Counted from the first letter of the stretch, positions 10,037 through 19,174 are shown. The stretch is DNA of 49,843 bases from Chloroflexaceae bacterium (GCA_028282325.1 JANQID010000032.1:1-49843); one strand, 5' to 3'. Program-made: numbers and translations. Notes: generated by a model not told the origin, from the letters alone.

Positions 10037-10258
10037 TCGGCGGATATAGCGCACAGCTTCACAATAAGCCGCCAGTTTTGCGAACAAACCCCGCCCTTGC
10101 CGCACCCCGCTGACAACCGAGCTTTGTAGACGCAATTGCCTTGCGAGCAGTGAGAATGGCCCCTCCAAAAGCCGCATATGTCGTATGCTATCCCCACCGA
10201 GTTGGAATTGTCACCGTACAGCCTTGCACATCGCAATTTCACGTAGTACAATGAATTA

Positions 10259-10286
10259 TTAAGAAATGATTATTTGAGACTACAAT
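10259..10286 (+). promoter_or_regulatory. Candidate hpf promoter
   Basis: TTAAGA, a 16-base spacer and TACAAT would start an hpf transcript carrying the hairpin at 10371-10413 in its leader. A weaker alternative (GTGACA, 16 bases, TACAGT at 10433-10460) lies after the hairpin. Confidence 0.35.
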
Positions 10287-10370
10287 GACGTAAGCTCTGG
10301 CGACAAGAAAGCAGCCTGAAATGGGCCAGCGTCTCCACACACATTCAAAGCATTGTTGCTTGCGGATTTT

Positions 10371-10413
10371 AGAAGAAGCCTTCGGGTGCAGTGTGCGTCC
10401 GAAGGCTTCTTCT
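10371..10413 (+). terminator. Perfect 15-bp hairpin upstream of hpf
   Basis: AGAAGAAGCCTTCGG and CCGAAGGCTTCTTCT pair perfectly around 13 bases. The following TCTATTTC is only weakly T-rich. It lies 70 bases before the hpf start, so it could be a terminator for upstream transcription or an attenuator-like element in the hpf leader. Confidence 0.5.
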
Positions 10414-10482
10414 ATTTCAGCGCTGGAAAGTAGTGACAGAAGACGTTCGGTCGCTACAGTGAATATCTGATGGAGGACCCCG

Positions 10483-11076
10483 ATGGATCTGATTGTCAAG
10501 AGCCGCAATGGGAAAGTATCCGACCGCCAACGCCATTACATTGAAGATAAGCTCGGCAAGCTCGCGCGCTTTCTAGACCAGATCAACAACGCTACTGTCG
10601 AAGTTTCAACTGAACAGCGACGTGATCAGGGCGAAGTCAGTCGTGTGCAAGTTACGCTCGTGGGCGAGCATGGGATCATCTTGCGCGCAGAAGAACATGG
10701 TTCGGATCTCTACAGCGCCATTGATAATGTCAAAGACATTTTGGAGCGCCAGATCAAACGCTACAAGGAAAAGCATTGGCGACGCGGCAAGATGCGCCGT
10801 CAAGGCGGGGATTTTGTTGACATTGATGTTGAATCGGCTGCACTCAAAGATCGCAGCGCTGCCGCTCCTGCTGTAGAGGGAGTCGCGGAAGATCTGCCGC
10901 GCATTGTGCGTACCAAGGAATTTAAGCTTACGCCAATGTACACCGATGAAGCAGTTGAGCAAATGGAGTTACTCGGGCATACGTTTTTTATTTTCCGTGA
11001 CGCCGATACCTCCCAGATCAGTGTAGTCTATCGTCGGAAAGACGGCAACTACGGCCTGCTCCTACCGAAGGCATAA
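10483..11076 (+). CDS. hpf: Long-form ribosome hibernation promoting factor
   Basis: The protein has 197 residues. Residues 1-~95 form the HPF/RaiA domain (MDLIVKSRNGKVSD, TVEVSTEQRRDQGEV, then YSAIDNVKDILERQI). A linker of ~45 residues follows, then the C-terminal dimerisation domain (IVRTKEFKLTPMYTDEAVEQ, then GHTFFIFRDAD, SVVYRRKDGNYGLL). Long HPF binds 30S subunits in stationary phase and dimerises ribosomes to 100S particles. GGAGG precedes ATG 10483. It is a single gene with its own leader hairpin. Confidence 0.95.
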   Translation: MDLIVKSRNGKVSDRQRHYIEDKLGKLARFLDQINNATVEVSTEQRRDQGEVSRVQVTLVGEHGIILRAEEHGSDLYSAIDNVKDILERQIKRYKEKHWRRGKMRRQGGDFVDIDVESAALKDRSAAAPAVEGVAEDLPRIVRTKEFKLTPMYTDEAVEQMELLGHTFFIFRDADTSQISVVYRRKDGNYGLLLPKA

Positions 11077-11327
11077 TCAGCACCAAGAGGCCTGTACAGC
11101 CAGAACGATTTTGGGGGCGAGCGAACATCTATTCACTCACCCCCATATTGCGTTCCCTGCAATACCAATAATACGTCTGGCAGTCAGTTATGCGTATGAA
11201 TCTTCTATCGTTTGAGGCGGCGCAGTTCAGAAAAGTACCGGCGGATGATATAAAGTCGATGGGTCGTGTGATAGAATCGTTCTAATATAACGCATCTTGT
11301 ACATGCTTATTCTTGAGGGAGGCGGCT

Positions 11328-11855
11328 ATGACACAACAATGGAAGCGACTGGCATCTCTGATCACGCTGGCAATGCTAAGCATCCTCTTGATCTCCTCGC
11401 GCACGTCGCTCCATGCTGCGTCCGAAGAGCGGGTATTTCTCCCGATGATTGTCGCTCCCCCCGCCTCATTCGTGGTTCAGGTGGTTGAACTTACAAATCA
11501 GGAACGCGCCAATGCCGGCTGTCCAGCGCTGACTATGGACACCAAACTCGGCACAGCGGCGCAAGGCCATAGTGACGATATGGCGGCAAATAATTTTATG
11601 TCGCATACCGGCTCGGATGGATCATCTCCATGGGATCGCATCCGAGCTACCGGTTACAGCTATAGCAGCGCTGCCGAGAATGTCGCCGCCGGGTATTCCT
11701 CGCCAGAGTCGGTTGTCAATGCTTGGATGGGTAGTTCCGGCCACCGCGTTAATATCCTCAACTGCAATCTGACCGAAATTGGTGTCGGGTATGCCTACAG
11801 CAGCAGCACGAGCTACGGGCATTATTGGACGCAGGTTTTCGCCACGCCGCGATAA
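11328..11855 (+). CDS. Secreted CAP-domain (SCP/PR1) protein
   Basis: ATG 11328 follows GAGGGAGG and gives 175 residues. A signal peptide (residues 1-~31, ending near LHAA) is followed by a CAP domain. It has ELTNQERANAGCPAL, the GHSDDMAANNFMSHTG His region, a ENVAAGYSSPESVVNAWM stretch with the second acidic/His set, and SGHRVNIL. This is the common bacterial YkwD-like form, exported to the cell surface; activity is unknown. Cys residues in AGCPAL and ILNCNL may form a disulfide. The shared terminator after it faces the convergent zinc-ribbon gene. Confidence 0.9.
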   Translation: MTQQWKRLASLITLAMLSILLISSRTSLHAASEERVFLPMIVAPPASFVVQVVELTNQERANAGCPALTMDTKLGTAAQGHSDDMAANNFMSHTGSDGSSPWDRIRATGYSYSSAAENVAAGYSSPESVVNAWMGSSGHRVNILNCNLTEIGVGYAYSSSTSYGHYWTQVFATPR

Positions 11856-11880
11856 GCTTGGCGCTTTGCCGTCGGTTATA

Positions 11881-11924
11881 CAAAACCCGCTCGCCGGTTC
11901 TCCAGCAAGCGGGTTTTGTTTTTT
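11881..11924. terminator. Bidirectional intrinsic terminator
   Basis: CAAAACCCGCT and AGCGGGTTTTG pair perfectly over 11 bp, followed by six T on the plus strand. The A-run on the left edge gives T on the minus strand. It sits between the convergent CAP and zinc-ribbon genes and can serve both. Confidence 0.85.
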
Positions 11925-11940
11925 CACAGGATTCGACATA

Positions 11941-12432
11941 TTAGCCAAACGCCACCCCAATGATCACCAAAAACATGAAACCACTACATGCCAATACCAC
12001 AAGCCCGATCTGAATGTAACCCAACACCAGACCGACCGTAGCCATGCCGGCACCCCCGATCTGACCGCCGGAGTTGCGAATCTCGTTGCGCGCCATATGT
12101 CCAAAGATAACGGCCCCGATCGCGGCAATCACCGGCAAGATCACCCACGCAACAATCCCCAGGATCAAGCTGATGATCGCGTTGGTACTGTTGGGAATGG
12201 TCGCTGTCGTATAGGATGGCGTGTAGGCCGGATAGGGCGGCGGTGTAGATGGCGCTGGCGGAAGCTGTTGATCCCAACTCGCCGCAATTGGCGGTTCGCT
12301 GGGAGGATCCGCGGTCACCAGCGGAGCATTTTCGGCATACGGCTGAGGTTGCGTCGTTTCCAACCGCGCGCCGCAGTTATAGCAGAAACGCTGATCCGGT
12401 TCGTTGGTTGCACCGCATTGCGGGCAGAACAT
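11941..12432 (-). CDS. Zinc-ribbon membrane protein with DUF4190-like region
   Basis: This 163-residue protein begins with a CxxC...CxxC zinc ribbon (MFCPQCGATN, then RFCYNCGARL). A Pro-rich linker of ~65 residues follows, then two hydrophobic segments separated by GHMARNEIRNSGGQIGG, the DUF4190 signature. The ribbon is likely cytoplasmic and the C-terminal part membrane-embedded. The function of this family is not known. GAAGGAG lies upstream of ATG 12432. Confidence 0.85.
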   Translation of the reverse strand: MFCPQCGATNEPDQRFCYNCGARLETTQPQPYAENAPLVTADPPSEPPIAASWDQQLPPAPSTPPPYPAYTPSYTTATIPNSTNAIISLILGIVAWVILPVIAAIGAVIFGHMARNEIRNSGGQIGGAGMATVGLVLGYIQIGLVVLACSGFMFLVIIGVAFG

Positions 12433-12515
12433 GTTGAAACTCCTTCACTCATTATGCCAGGTGGAAGGGACAATGTTTTCTTGTACCATTTTACGACATA
12501 TTGACGTCAACGGTT

Positions 12516-13346
12516 TCATGCAGATGCTAACTCACGAACTTTCGCCTCGATATCCGGCGCCGCCACCAATGCTTCGCCGACCAGTATCGCATCCACACCG
12601 TAGCCACGGAGTTGAACCACATCCGCTGCTGTGAAGATGCCGCTCTCGCTCACCAGCGTTGGTCGGTCTGCGCCGCCGGGAAGCCGCGCCGCCAGGTGCG
12701 CCGTCGTTTCGAGCCGGGTCTCGAATGTATGCAAATCGCGATTGTTGATCCCAATGATGGGCGCGCCCACAGCGAGCGCCCGTTCCATCTCCGCCTCGGT
12801 ATGCACTTCCGCCAGCGCGTGCATGCCCAGTTCGTAGGCCAGCGCCAGCAATTCGCTCAGAGCGACGTCATCCAATGCCGCGACGATGAGCAGGATCGCG
12901 TCGGCCCCGTAGGCGCGCGCTTCGTAAATCTGGTAGCGATCGATGATGAAGTCTTTGCGGAGCAACGGGATCGGCGAGTGCAACAGATCGCCGGTTTCGT
13001 CACCTCCAATCTCCAGGCGGCGAATTCCCTCCAGGTATTTGAGACTCCCCTGGAAAAAGCGCACGTCGGTCAATACCGAAAGCGCCGCAGCGCCGTTGGT
13101 GATATACGTTCGAGCCACCGCCAGATGATCGAACGACTCCAGCAGCACGCCGCGGCTCGGCGAAGCCTTCTTGACCTCGGCGATCAGCGCCGTGGCGCCG
13201 TCGATGCGCAGTGCGGCGGCAAAATCGTATGGCGGCGGCAAGACCTCGATCCGGCGTTGCAGCGCAGCGAGAGGAATTTTGGTCTTTTGCCGCTCGACCT
13301 CGGTGCGCTTGTGCGCGAGTATCTGCTCAAGAACCGTTTTGGGCAT
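12516..13346 (-). CDS. trpC: Indole-3-glycerol phosphate synthase
   Basis: It catalyses ring closure of CdRP to indole-3-glycerol phosphate in tryptophan synthesis. ATG 13346 has CAGGAG upstream and gives 276 residues, the normal size. MPKTVLEQILAHKRTEVE is the typical N-terminus. The barrel shows IAEVKKASPSRG (catalytic Lys and phosphate region), LRKDFIIDRYQIYEA, IGINNRDLHTFE and LVSESGI. The frame stays open 56 codons upstream, but that extension reads through an RCK-domain remnant and is not part of the enzyme. trpD lies 2.4 kb upstream on the same strand, separated by the TrkA-like gene. Confidence 0.95.
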   Translation of the reverse strand: MPKTVLEQILAHKRTEVERQKTKIPLAALQRRIEVLPPPYDFAAALRIDGATALIAEVKKASPSRGVLLESFDHLAVARTYITNGAAALSVLTDVRFFQGSLKYLEGIRRLEIGGDETGDLLHSPIPLLRKDFIIDRYQIYEARAYGADAILLIVAALDDVALSELLALAYELGMHALAEVHTEAEMERALAVGAPIIGINNRDLHTFETRLETTAHLAARLPGGADRPTLVSESGIFTAADVVQLRGYGVDAILVGEALVAAPDIEAKVRELASA

Positions 13347-13436
13347 AGTTACTCCTGAACGCTCTATGATTTTGCGATCTTCCGCGATGTCCGGTCGGCG
13401 ACAAGGCGGCGCGTGCGTGCGTCGGCTGACTGGACG

Positions 13437-13594
13437 TCGCGCGCGCAGGCGCTCGAACTGGGAAATATCAACCAGCGCGACAATTTCATCGCCGGCCTGC
13501 AGCTGTGTATTCAACGTCAGCGGCGTGAGGCGAACGCCTTATCCAGCCGGTCGGCCAGGACATCGCTGAATACGCGCAATACGAGAAGGATGTC
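13437..13594 (-). pseudogene. Remnant of a second RCK (TrkA-type) domain
   Basis: Two pieces, read leftward in different frames, match the end of the TrkA-like gene next door. DILLVLRVFSDVLADRLDKAF (13594-13532) resembles its PDIDIVLRVSSDVLAERL. LNTQLQAGDEIVALVDISQF, followed by ERLRAR (down to 13437), resembles its FDTQLHVGDEICVLVEVS and KLRAR end. About 100 residues between them are missing and a TGA intervenes. This looks like the stub of a tandem duplicate with an internal deletion. Between it and the intact gene, 69 codons (13609-13818) stay open in frame beyond the trkA stop and end in a stretch with DSDADHTYFYDPAS. Confidence 0.65.
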
Positions 13595-13818
13595 TTCTCG
13601 CATCGATGTCAGGTAGGCGAGGCCGGGTCGTAGAAGTATGTATGATCGGCATCCGAATCGCCAAGGATTAGACTCTCGAGCAACGCTTGCGTCGCAGCAT
13701 CATCAAGCGAAGAGGCCGCGCTTTCCTCGCCGCGCGGCGATTGTCCCGCCACGCTGAATGCCGCCAGCGAGGGCAGTGCAACCGCCGGACGGGTCGCGGC
13801 AGGTCGAACAACCCGCAG

Positions 13819-15738
13819 TTAGCGGGCGCGTAGCTTGTCCAGCATCGACACTTCAACCAGCACGCAAATCTCATCGCCTACATGCAGCTGCGTGTCAAAA
13901 GACGGCGGCAATGCGATGGAGTCACCCTGGCGCAAGGCAATCACCTGTACATTGGCGTGCGTATGCACCTGATCGACGCTCCGTCCGGCAAATTCATCGC
14001 CGGCCTGCACTTCAAGCGTCACGATGGACAACAACCTCCCGCCGATCTCGATGGCATAGTCGGTGCCCGGCGCCACCGTTGCGGCGGCCAGCGTCGGGGC
14101 TGCGAGGGCGGCGACGCTAAACGACGTATGCATGCCGAACATAAGTGTGAGACGTTCGGCCAACACATCGCTGGAGACGCGCAGTACGATGTCAATGTCC
14201 GGGTGCAAGCGGCGGGCGGCCAAACCAATCTGGAGATTCACCAGATCATCACTGGCCACGGCGGCGACCGAACATGCCCGATCGATGCCGGCTGCCTGCA
14301 ATGTCTCGATGCGGCGGGCGTCGCCATCAATGATGCGCACGCCAAGGGCCTGGACTTCTTCGATGAAGGGGCCGGGTGTCTCACGCTCGCGGCAGATAAC
14401 GGTAACATTTGGATGGGAGTGTAACTGATAGAGCGACTTCACCGCTCGATAACCGATCTTGCCCAGACCGCATACAATCACCGTGTCAAAGCACATAGCC
14501 GAACTCGATTGCAGCGTCGCGCCAAAAGCGCGCTGCGGCAGATGGGCATCGTTGTTGAGCGTATCATTGAGCACGCGAATCTGCTCTAGCACATCGAGCG
14601 GGCCAAGCAGTAGAAGCGCGTCGCCTTGTTCCAGCACGCCATTGCCAACACTTTCACTTTGGCTAGCGCGACCATTCGTCGACTTCGCCCGACCGCCCAC
14701 GCCGATATGACGCACAATCCGTACGTTGAAGCGTTCCTCGACTGTACGCGCCGGACCGCACAACGCGCTCTGCGGTGCAACCCAGACTTGCAGGATTCCC
14801 AGGAAGCGGCGACCGTTGTTCGATGCGGCAAAATCGACGGGCAACGGCACAACGTGAGCGATAGCACGCCCTACCGCCGCCACCGCCAGAGTCGGCGCCG
14901 CCAGAGCCGACGCGCTAAAAGCCGTGTTAGTGCCAAAGCTGCGCTCCAGATTTACATCGAGTTCGTCGTTGAAGATACGCAGCACAACCTGAATGTCGGG
15001 ACGTTTACGACGCACGGCAAGACCGATTTCGACATTGACCATATCATCGTGGATACCGGCAAGCACAGCGCGAGCGCGCAAAACGCCGGCTTCGCGCAAT
15101 GTTTTGCGGTTGCGTGCATCACCCTGAATAACCGGCACCTTGAGCTCAAGAACAGCTTCGACGTATTCGCCCTCCCAATCGCGTTCGATCGCCACCACCT
15201 CATAGCCTGCCTCCAGCAACTGCACGATGGCGCGATACGACACGCTCCCCAACCCGCATACCACCACATGGTTGTGGAATGTGCGAGCGAGTGCGACCTG
15301 CCAATCCTCACGGCGACTGGCCTTGTCGAGCAGCAAGCGGCCAAAGTTGAGAATACTTTGAAAGACCAGCGCCAAGCCAAGCAGCGGTACGATGAAGAAG
15401 ATGACATCGCCGAGCGGATCATCGACGGGCAGAGGCAAGCCCGTTTCCAGCACCAGCAGGCGCATCGTTTCGTACAACGCCGAGGCCAGCTGAAAAGGAG
15501 GAACGCCAGAATTGGCGTAGTCGTGGTAGCCGTACAGCAAATACAAGGTGCTGATTGCCGAGACGACGACGAAGCCAATCAAGGCGATATAGGCCTCGCG
15601 CAACAGGAGCAGGAAATCCCAGAAACCCGCCGCGATTAGACGCCAGATCGGAAGCCGTCGCCGCCGCAATCTTTCGAGACGCGCATCATATTCAGAGAAC
15701 ACACCATAGGGCGTAGATGGGGACGATGATAGTTGCAT
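13819..15738 (-). CDS. Ion-channel-like protein with two RCK (TrkA_N/TrkA_C) modules
   Basis: The protein has 639 residues. Two membrane helices (near 31-60 and 108-132) flank a short loop, followed by two Rossmann RCK units. The first (from VVVCGLGSVSYR near 152) has VIQGDARNRKTLREAGV, and the second (from VIVCGLGKIGYRAV near 423) has IIDGDARRIETLQAAGI. TrkA_C-like tails (AGDEFAGRSV, HVGDEICVLVEV) follow. These resemble ligand-gated potassium channels of the two-TM/RCK type. The loop lacks a TVGYG filter, so ion selectivity, or channel function itself, is uncertain. It lies between trpD and trpC. Confidence 0.8.
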   Translation of the reverse strand: MQLSSSPSTPYGVFSEYDARLERLRRRRLPIWRLIAAGFWDFLLLLREAYIALIGFVVVSAISTLYLLYGYHDYANSGVPPFQLASALYETMRLLVLETGLPLPVDDPLGDVIFFIVPLLGLALVFQSILNFGRLLLDKASRREDWQVALARTFHNHVVVCGLGSVSYRAIVQLLEAGYEVVAIERDWEGEYVEAVLELKVPVIQGDARNRKTLREAGVLRARAVLAGIHDDMVNVEIGLAVRRKRPDIQVVLRIFNDELDVNLERSFGTNTAFSASALAAPTLAVAAVGRAIAHVVPLPVDFAASNNGRRFLGILQVWVAPQSALCGPARTVEERFNVRIVRHIGVGGRAKSTNGRASQSESVGNGVLEQGDALLLLGPLDVLEQIRVLNDTLNNDAHLPQRAFGATLQSSSAMCFDTVIVCGLGKIGYRAVKSLYQLHSHPNVTVICRERETPGPFIEEVQALGVRIIDGDARRIETLQAAGIDRACSVAAVASDDLVNLQIGLAARRLHPDIDIVLRVSSDVLAERLTLMFGMHTSFSVAALAAPTLAAATVAPGTDYAIEIGGRLLSIVTLEVQAGDEFAGRSVDQVHTHANVQVIALRQGDSIALPPSFDTQLHVGDEICVLVEVSMLDKLRAR

Positions 15739-15789
15739 AGGCGTGTGTTTAACCTGTATCGCGGGCTGGCCTGGGATCGCGTTGGCGCG

Positions 15790-16815
15790 CTACGATGATA
15801 CGACGCTACTCACTGCGATCAAGCGTTCCATACGCTCCTGCGCGCGTCCCGAGTCGATGCTGGCGCGCGCCAACTCCAAACCAGCGGCCATATTCGGCGC
15901 AGCTTCCCCGGCTACGATCGCGGCAGCAGCGTTGAGCAGCACAACATCCCGTCGAGGTCCGCGATCTTGCCCGGAGAGAATACCGCGAACGATTGCTGCA
16001 TTTTCGGTAACATCGCCGCCGCATAACGCCTCGCTCGCCGCCGGAGCTAATCCCAACGCAGCCGGATCGAGGATTGAACGCTGCGGGTCCTCGCCGCCGC
16101 GCACCATGAATATGACGTTGGGCCCGCTCAAGCTCAATTCATCTACTCCACCATCGCCATGCACCACGAGCGCATAAGCGGTGTCGAGACGCGCCAGCGC
16201 CCGCGCCAGTTTCTCGGCGAGCGATTCGCTCGCCACGCCGAGCACCTGATAGCATGCTCGCGCCGGATTGGTCAACGGCCCAAGGATGTTAAACACGGTG
16301 CGAATGCCGATTTCACGCCGTACAGGGCCTGCGAAACGCATCGCCGGATGAAACTTGGGCGCGAACATAAACCCGATCCCGGCTTCTTGCAGACAGCGGG
16401 CCACGCCTTCCGCATCCAGCTCGATATTGACCCCCAGGCCCTCCAGCACATCGGCGCTGCCACACTTGCTCGACATTGCGCGATTCCCATGCTTGGCGAC
16501 GGTCAACCCGGCTCCCGCGACAACAAACGCAGCCGTCGTACTGATATTAAACGTATTCGAGCCATCGCCGCCGGTGCCGCATGTATCGACCACCGGCCCG
16601 TCAAAAAAAACCGGCGTCGCTTTGGCGCGCATTACTTCGGCCATACCGGCGATCTCGCCGTCGGTCTCGCCTTTCAGATGCAGCGCCGTGAGCAATGCGG
16701 CGATCTGGGCCGGCGAAGCAACGCCCGTCATAATCTCTTCCATCACTGCGGAAGCTTCAGCCTGGATCAAATCTCTTCCATTGACCGTTGCGATAATGGC
16801 ATCACGGATATGCAC
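15790..16815 (-). CDS. trpD: Anthranilate phosphoribosyltransferase
   Basis: It transfers the phosphoribosyl group of PRPP to anthranilate, the second step of tryptophan synthesis. The 341 residues are the usual length. DTCGTGGDGSNTFNIST near residue 77 is the PRPP-binding signature, with KHGNRAMSSKCGSADVLE and the anthranilate region (FMFAPKFHPAMR, then RTVFNILGPLTNP) after it. The start is GTG 16815, with GGAGGAG five bases upstream. The TrkA-like gene follows 51 bases downstream on the same strand, so the two are probably cotranscribed. Confidence 0.96.
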   Translation of the reverse strand: MHIRDAIIATVNGRDLIQAEASAVMEEIMTGVASPAQIAALLTALHLKGETDGEIAGMAEVMRAKATPVFFDGPVVDTCGTGGDGSNTFNISTTAAFVVAGAGLTVAKHGNRAMSSKCGSADVLEGLGVNIELDAEGVARCLQEAGIGFMFAPKFHPAMRFAGPVRREIGIRTVFNILGPLTNPARACYQVLGVASESLAEKLARALARLDTAYALVVHGDGGVDELSLSGPNVIFMVRGGEDPQRSILDPAALGLAPAASEALCGGDVTENAAIVRGILSGQDRGPRRDVVLLNAAAAIVAGEAAPNMAAGLELARASIDSGRAQERMERLIAVSSVVSS

Positions 16816-16889
16816 GGCGACTCCTCCGATGTATTGTTGCTTGAGGCGGATCCTGGAATTGGTTCAGTTTGTACCAAAACGCCCTGGTG

Positions 16890-17657
16890 CTACACAAACG
16901 TCTGATCGCAATGCGTCGCCAATTGCTTCGCGATCTCTGGCAGTACAAATGCGACATCTTCTCGGATCACGACATCCGCCTGCGAATCAATGTGCGTTTC
17001 ACTCAGATTCACAATAATTGTCCGCGCGCCGGAACGCATCGCCAACTGGGGCATCTCACTGACAGGATACACTTCAAGCGAGGTGCCGACGATAAGCAGC
17101 GCGTCGCATTGCTCGATAGCGTAGTGGGCGAGCCAAAACAACCCGCGGGGCAACGGCTCATCGAACAGCACGATATCCGGTTTGAACGTCCCGCCGCAAC
17201 TACAAAGCGGCGTTCTGCTATAACGTACGTCGCGCATCAACCGCTTAAAATCAACCTTGCGCTCACACACCATACACGTGGCGCTGCGCAGATGCCCGTG
17301 AAGTTCGTACACCTCGCGCGAACCGGCAAGCTGGTGCAGCCCATCGATATTTTGGGTAACGATCGCCGAGAGCAAACCCCAACGCTCCATCCTGGCCAAC
17401 GCCAGGTGAGCCGGGTTGGGCTGGGCTTCCTGGAACTGCTCTATCAGCGGTTGAAACCATTCATAAAAGCTCCACGGATCGACTTCAAATGTTTGAAGTG
17501 ACGCCACTTCCATCGGATCGACCTGGCCCCACAACCCGCCACTGCTACGATAGTCAGGGATGCCCGAAGGACGGCTGATTCCCGCGCCGGTCAACGCGAC
17601 TACTTGCTGCGATTCGCGCAAGATCTGTACAGCCTTTTCAATCATATGATGACTCAT
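16890..17657 (-). CDS. cobB: NAD-dependent protein deacylase (sirtuin)
   Basis: The protein has 255 residues, starting at ATG 17657, which is seven bases after AAAGGA. Sirtuin motifs are present in order: ALTGAGISRPSGIPDYR, then TQNIDGLHQLAG, then the catalytic His in ELHGHL. Four zinc Cys follow (CMVC, then LCSCGG), with FKPDIVLFDEPLP, LIVGTSLEVYPVSEMP and IIVNLSET after. Sirtuins remove acyl groups from lysines using NAD+, often on metabolic enzymes. trpD starts 75 bases downstream on the same strand. Confidence 0.94.
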   Translation of the reverse strand: MSHHMIEKAVQILRESQQVVALTGAGISRPSGIPDYRSSGGLWGQVDPMEVASLQTFEVDPWSFYEWFQPLIEQFQEAQPNPAHLALARMERWGLLSAIVTQNIDGLHQLAGSREVYELHGHLRSATCMVCERKVDFKRLMRDVRYSRTPLCSCGGTFKPDIVLFDEPLPRGLFWLAHYAIEQCDALLIVGTSLEVYPVSEMPQLAMRSGARTIIVNLSETHIDSQADVVIREDVAFVLPEIAKQLATHCDQTFV

Positions 17658-17752
17658 CAACATTCCTTTAACCAGCGAGATGCGCCGCATGTCCGGCGCT
17701 TACGTTGTTTGTTTTTCGATCACCTCGTAATCGCCTGACCGACTATGATTGA

Positions 17753-19174
17753 TTATTGGGACGCCAGCAATCGCAGCGATTCGAGAATAAATGGGTCGTC
17801 ATCTTCGCTGTAGCGGGTCCAGTCAAGGTTGAGTTCAAGATCAGGTTGTACTCCCAGGCCTTCTAAATTCACGCCATTGCGCAACCGGAAACCTTCTTGC
17901 GCCACCCAGAGCCGCGCGCCGCCATCCAGTTCATAGGCATAAATAGTCTCGGTATTGCCGGCGGAAGATGTTCCAACAACGATAGCGCCGGTCTCAGCCT
18001 GCAAAATGCCCGCCATCAACTCGGCGTATGAAGCTGTATCGTTATCGATTAGCACGGCCAGCGGTAAACCGCGCAGATCGGGACCGCCACGCTCTTCGAT
18101 CTCCAAAGGCGTAACGTCGCGTTGGTCGAAAAAGTCGCCGACCTCCCCGCGCACAAAGTGGCTAAGCACGCCGGTCAATACATCACGCCAGCCGCCGGGA
18201 TTGCCGCGCAGATCCAGGATCAGACCGCGCACCGGGCGTTCAACGACGAGATCGGTGAGCGCACCGCTCACCAGGTCGGACATATCGTTGACCCACAGTG
18301 TGGTCACGGCGAGGTAGCCGATGTCGCCGTCGAGGCGGCGCATAATTGGTCTGATACGCGCTTCGACGACGCGCCGCATCAATACGACATCGCGAGTGTG
18401 GCCGCCGGGGCGGATCACCGTCAGGCGCACTTGCGAGCCTTCGGCGCCTTCAATATCGCCGCCTGCATTGTACAACACCCCATCGACCGCTACAATCCGA
18501 TCACGGGGGCGCAAGCCAGCCTGCGACGCCGGTCCATTTGGGAAGATATGGCGGATCATCGCCCCATCGGCGGTCGGCACAGTGATCACGCCAATGCCGA
18601 CCTTTTCCTCGCGCCCGCTGCTCAATGCATCGTCTCGTTCGGCGATGCTGGGGGGCAAAAAGCGTGAATGGCGATCCCCCAGGCGTGCGACCATCTCGGT
18701 TAACACCGCATAGAATTCTGCATCATTCGCCGCCGCTATCACACGCGGCGCAAACTCCTCTTTGACCGCCTCCCAGTCAAGGCCGCGAAAGTCGGGATAG
18801 AGATAATGGTCGGCAATAGTCTGCCAGACTTGCTCAAAGAGCTGCTGCCGCTTTGTGATAGTCCAGGGCGTTGCCGACGGCTCAGGCGATTTGGTCGGCT
18901 CCGGCGTGCTGGTTGAACTTGGCGCCAATGCTGCGGTCGAAGCAGCCGATGGTTGTAGCGTGGGTATATCCTTTGGCGGAAGTTGCGTCGGGAGCGCCGG
19001 AGCAGCTTCCGCCGGTTCCACAACTTCCCGCGCCGCCGAGGGAACGGCGGCGCACCCGACTAGCGTGAGCGTCAGTGAAGCCAGGCAGACATACAACGCC
19101 GCGCAACGCATAAAGACCGTTATGAACGTTCCACGCCAAGCGTGACGATTGTTGCTATGGGCTTTGGTCAGCAT
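17753..19174 (-). CDS. S41-family (C-terminal processing) protease, lipoprotein
   Basis: The N-terminus has a hydrophobic stretch ending in LVGC, a lipobox, then a Pro/Ala/Thr-rich linker. A helical S41 N-terminal domain, a PDZ-like domain (IRHIFPNGPASQAGLRPRDR) and the protease core (LILDLRGNPGGW, then DNDTASYAEL with the catalytic Ser) follow. The position of the usual catalytic Lys reads VVGTSSAGNTE, so the Lys of CtpA-type enzymes is absent, as in some other S41 groups. The start is uncertain: GTG 19195, ATG 19174 or ATG 19111. The last gives the tidiest signal peptide, but none has a good ribosome site. Confidence 0.85.
   Translation of the reverse strand: MLTKAHSNNRHAWRGTFITVFMRCAALYVCLASLTLTLVGCAAVPSAAREVVEPAEAAPALPTQLPPKDIPTLQPSAASTAALAPSSTSTPEPTKSPEPSATPWTITKRQQLFEQVWQTIADHYLYPDFRGLDWEAVKEEFAPRVIAAANDAEFYAVLTEMVARLGDRHSRFLPPSIAERDDALSSGREEKVGIGVITVPTADGAMIRHIFPNGPASQAGLRPRDRIVAVDGVLYNAGGDIEGAEGSQVRLTVIRPGGHTRDVVLMRRVVEARIRPIMRRLDGDIGYLAVTTLWVNDMSDLVSGALTDLVVERPVRGLILDLRGNPGGWRDVLTGVLSHFVRGEVGDFFDQRDVTPLEIEERGGPDLRGLPLAVLIDNDTASYAELMAGILQAETGAIVVGTSSAGNTETIYAYELDGGARLWVAQEGFRLRNGVNLEGLGVQPDLELNLDWTRYSEDDDPFILESLRLLASQ

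Noticed and set aside
13347-13514. N-terminal extension of trpC by 56 codons
   Set aside because: The sequence is an RCK-domain remnant, and a good ribosome site precedes ATG 13346.
14626-15639. 337-codon plus-strand frame opposite the TrkA-like gene
   Set aside because: The RCK motifs are on the other strand; this frame is rich in His/Gln/Arg, as expected for a shadow.
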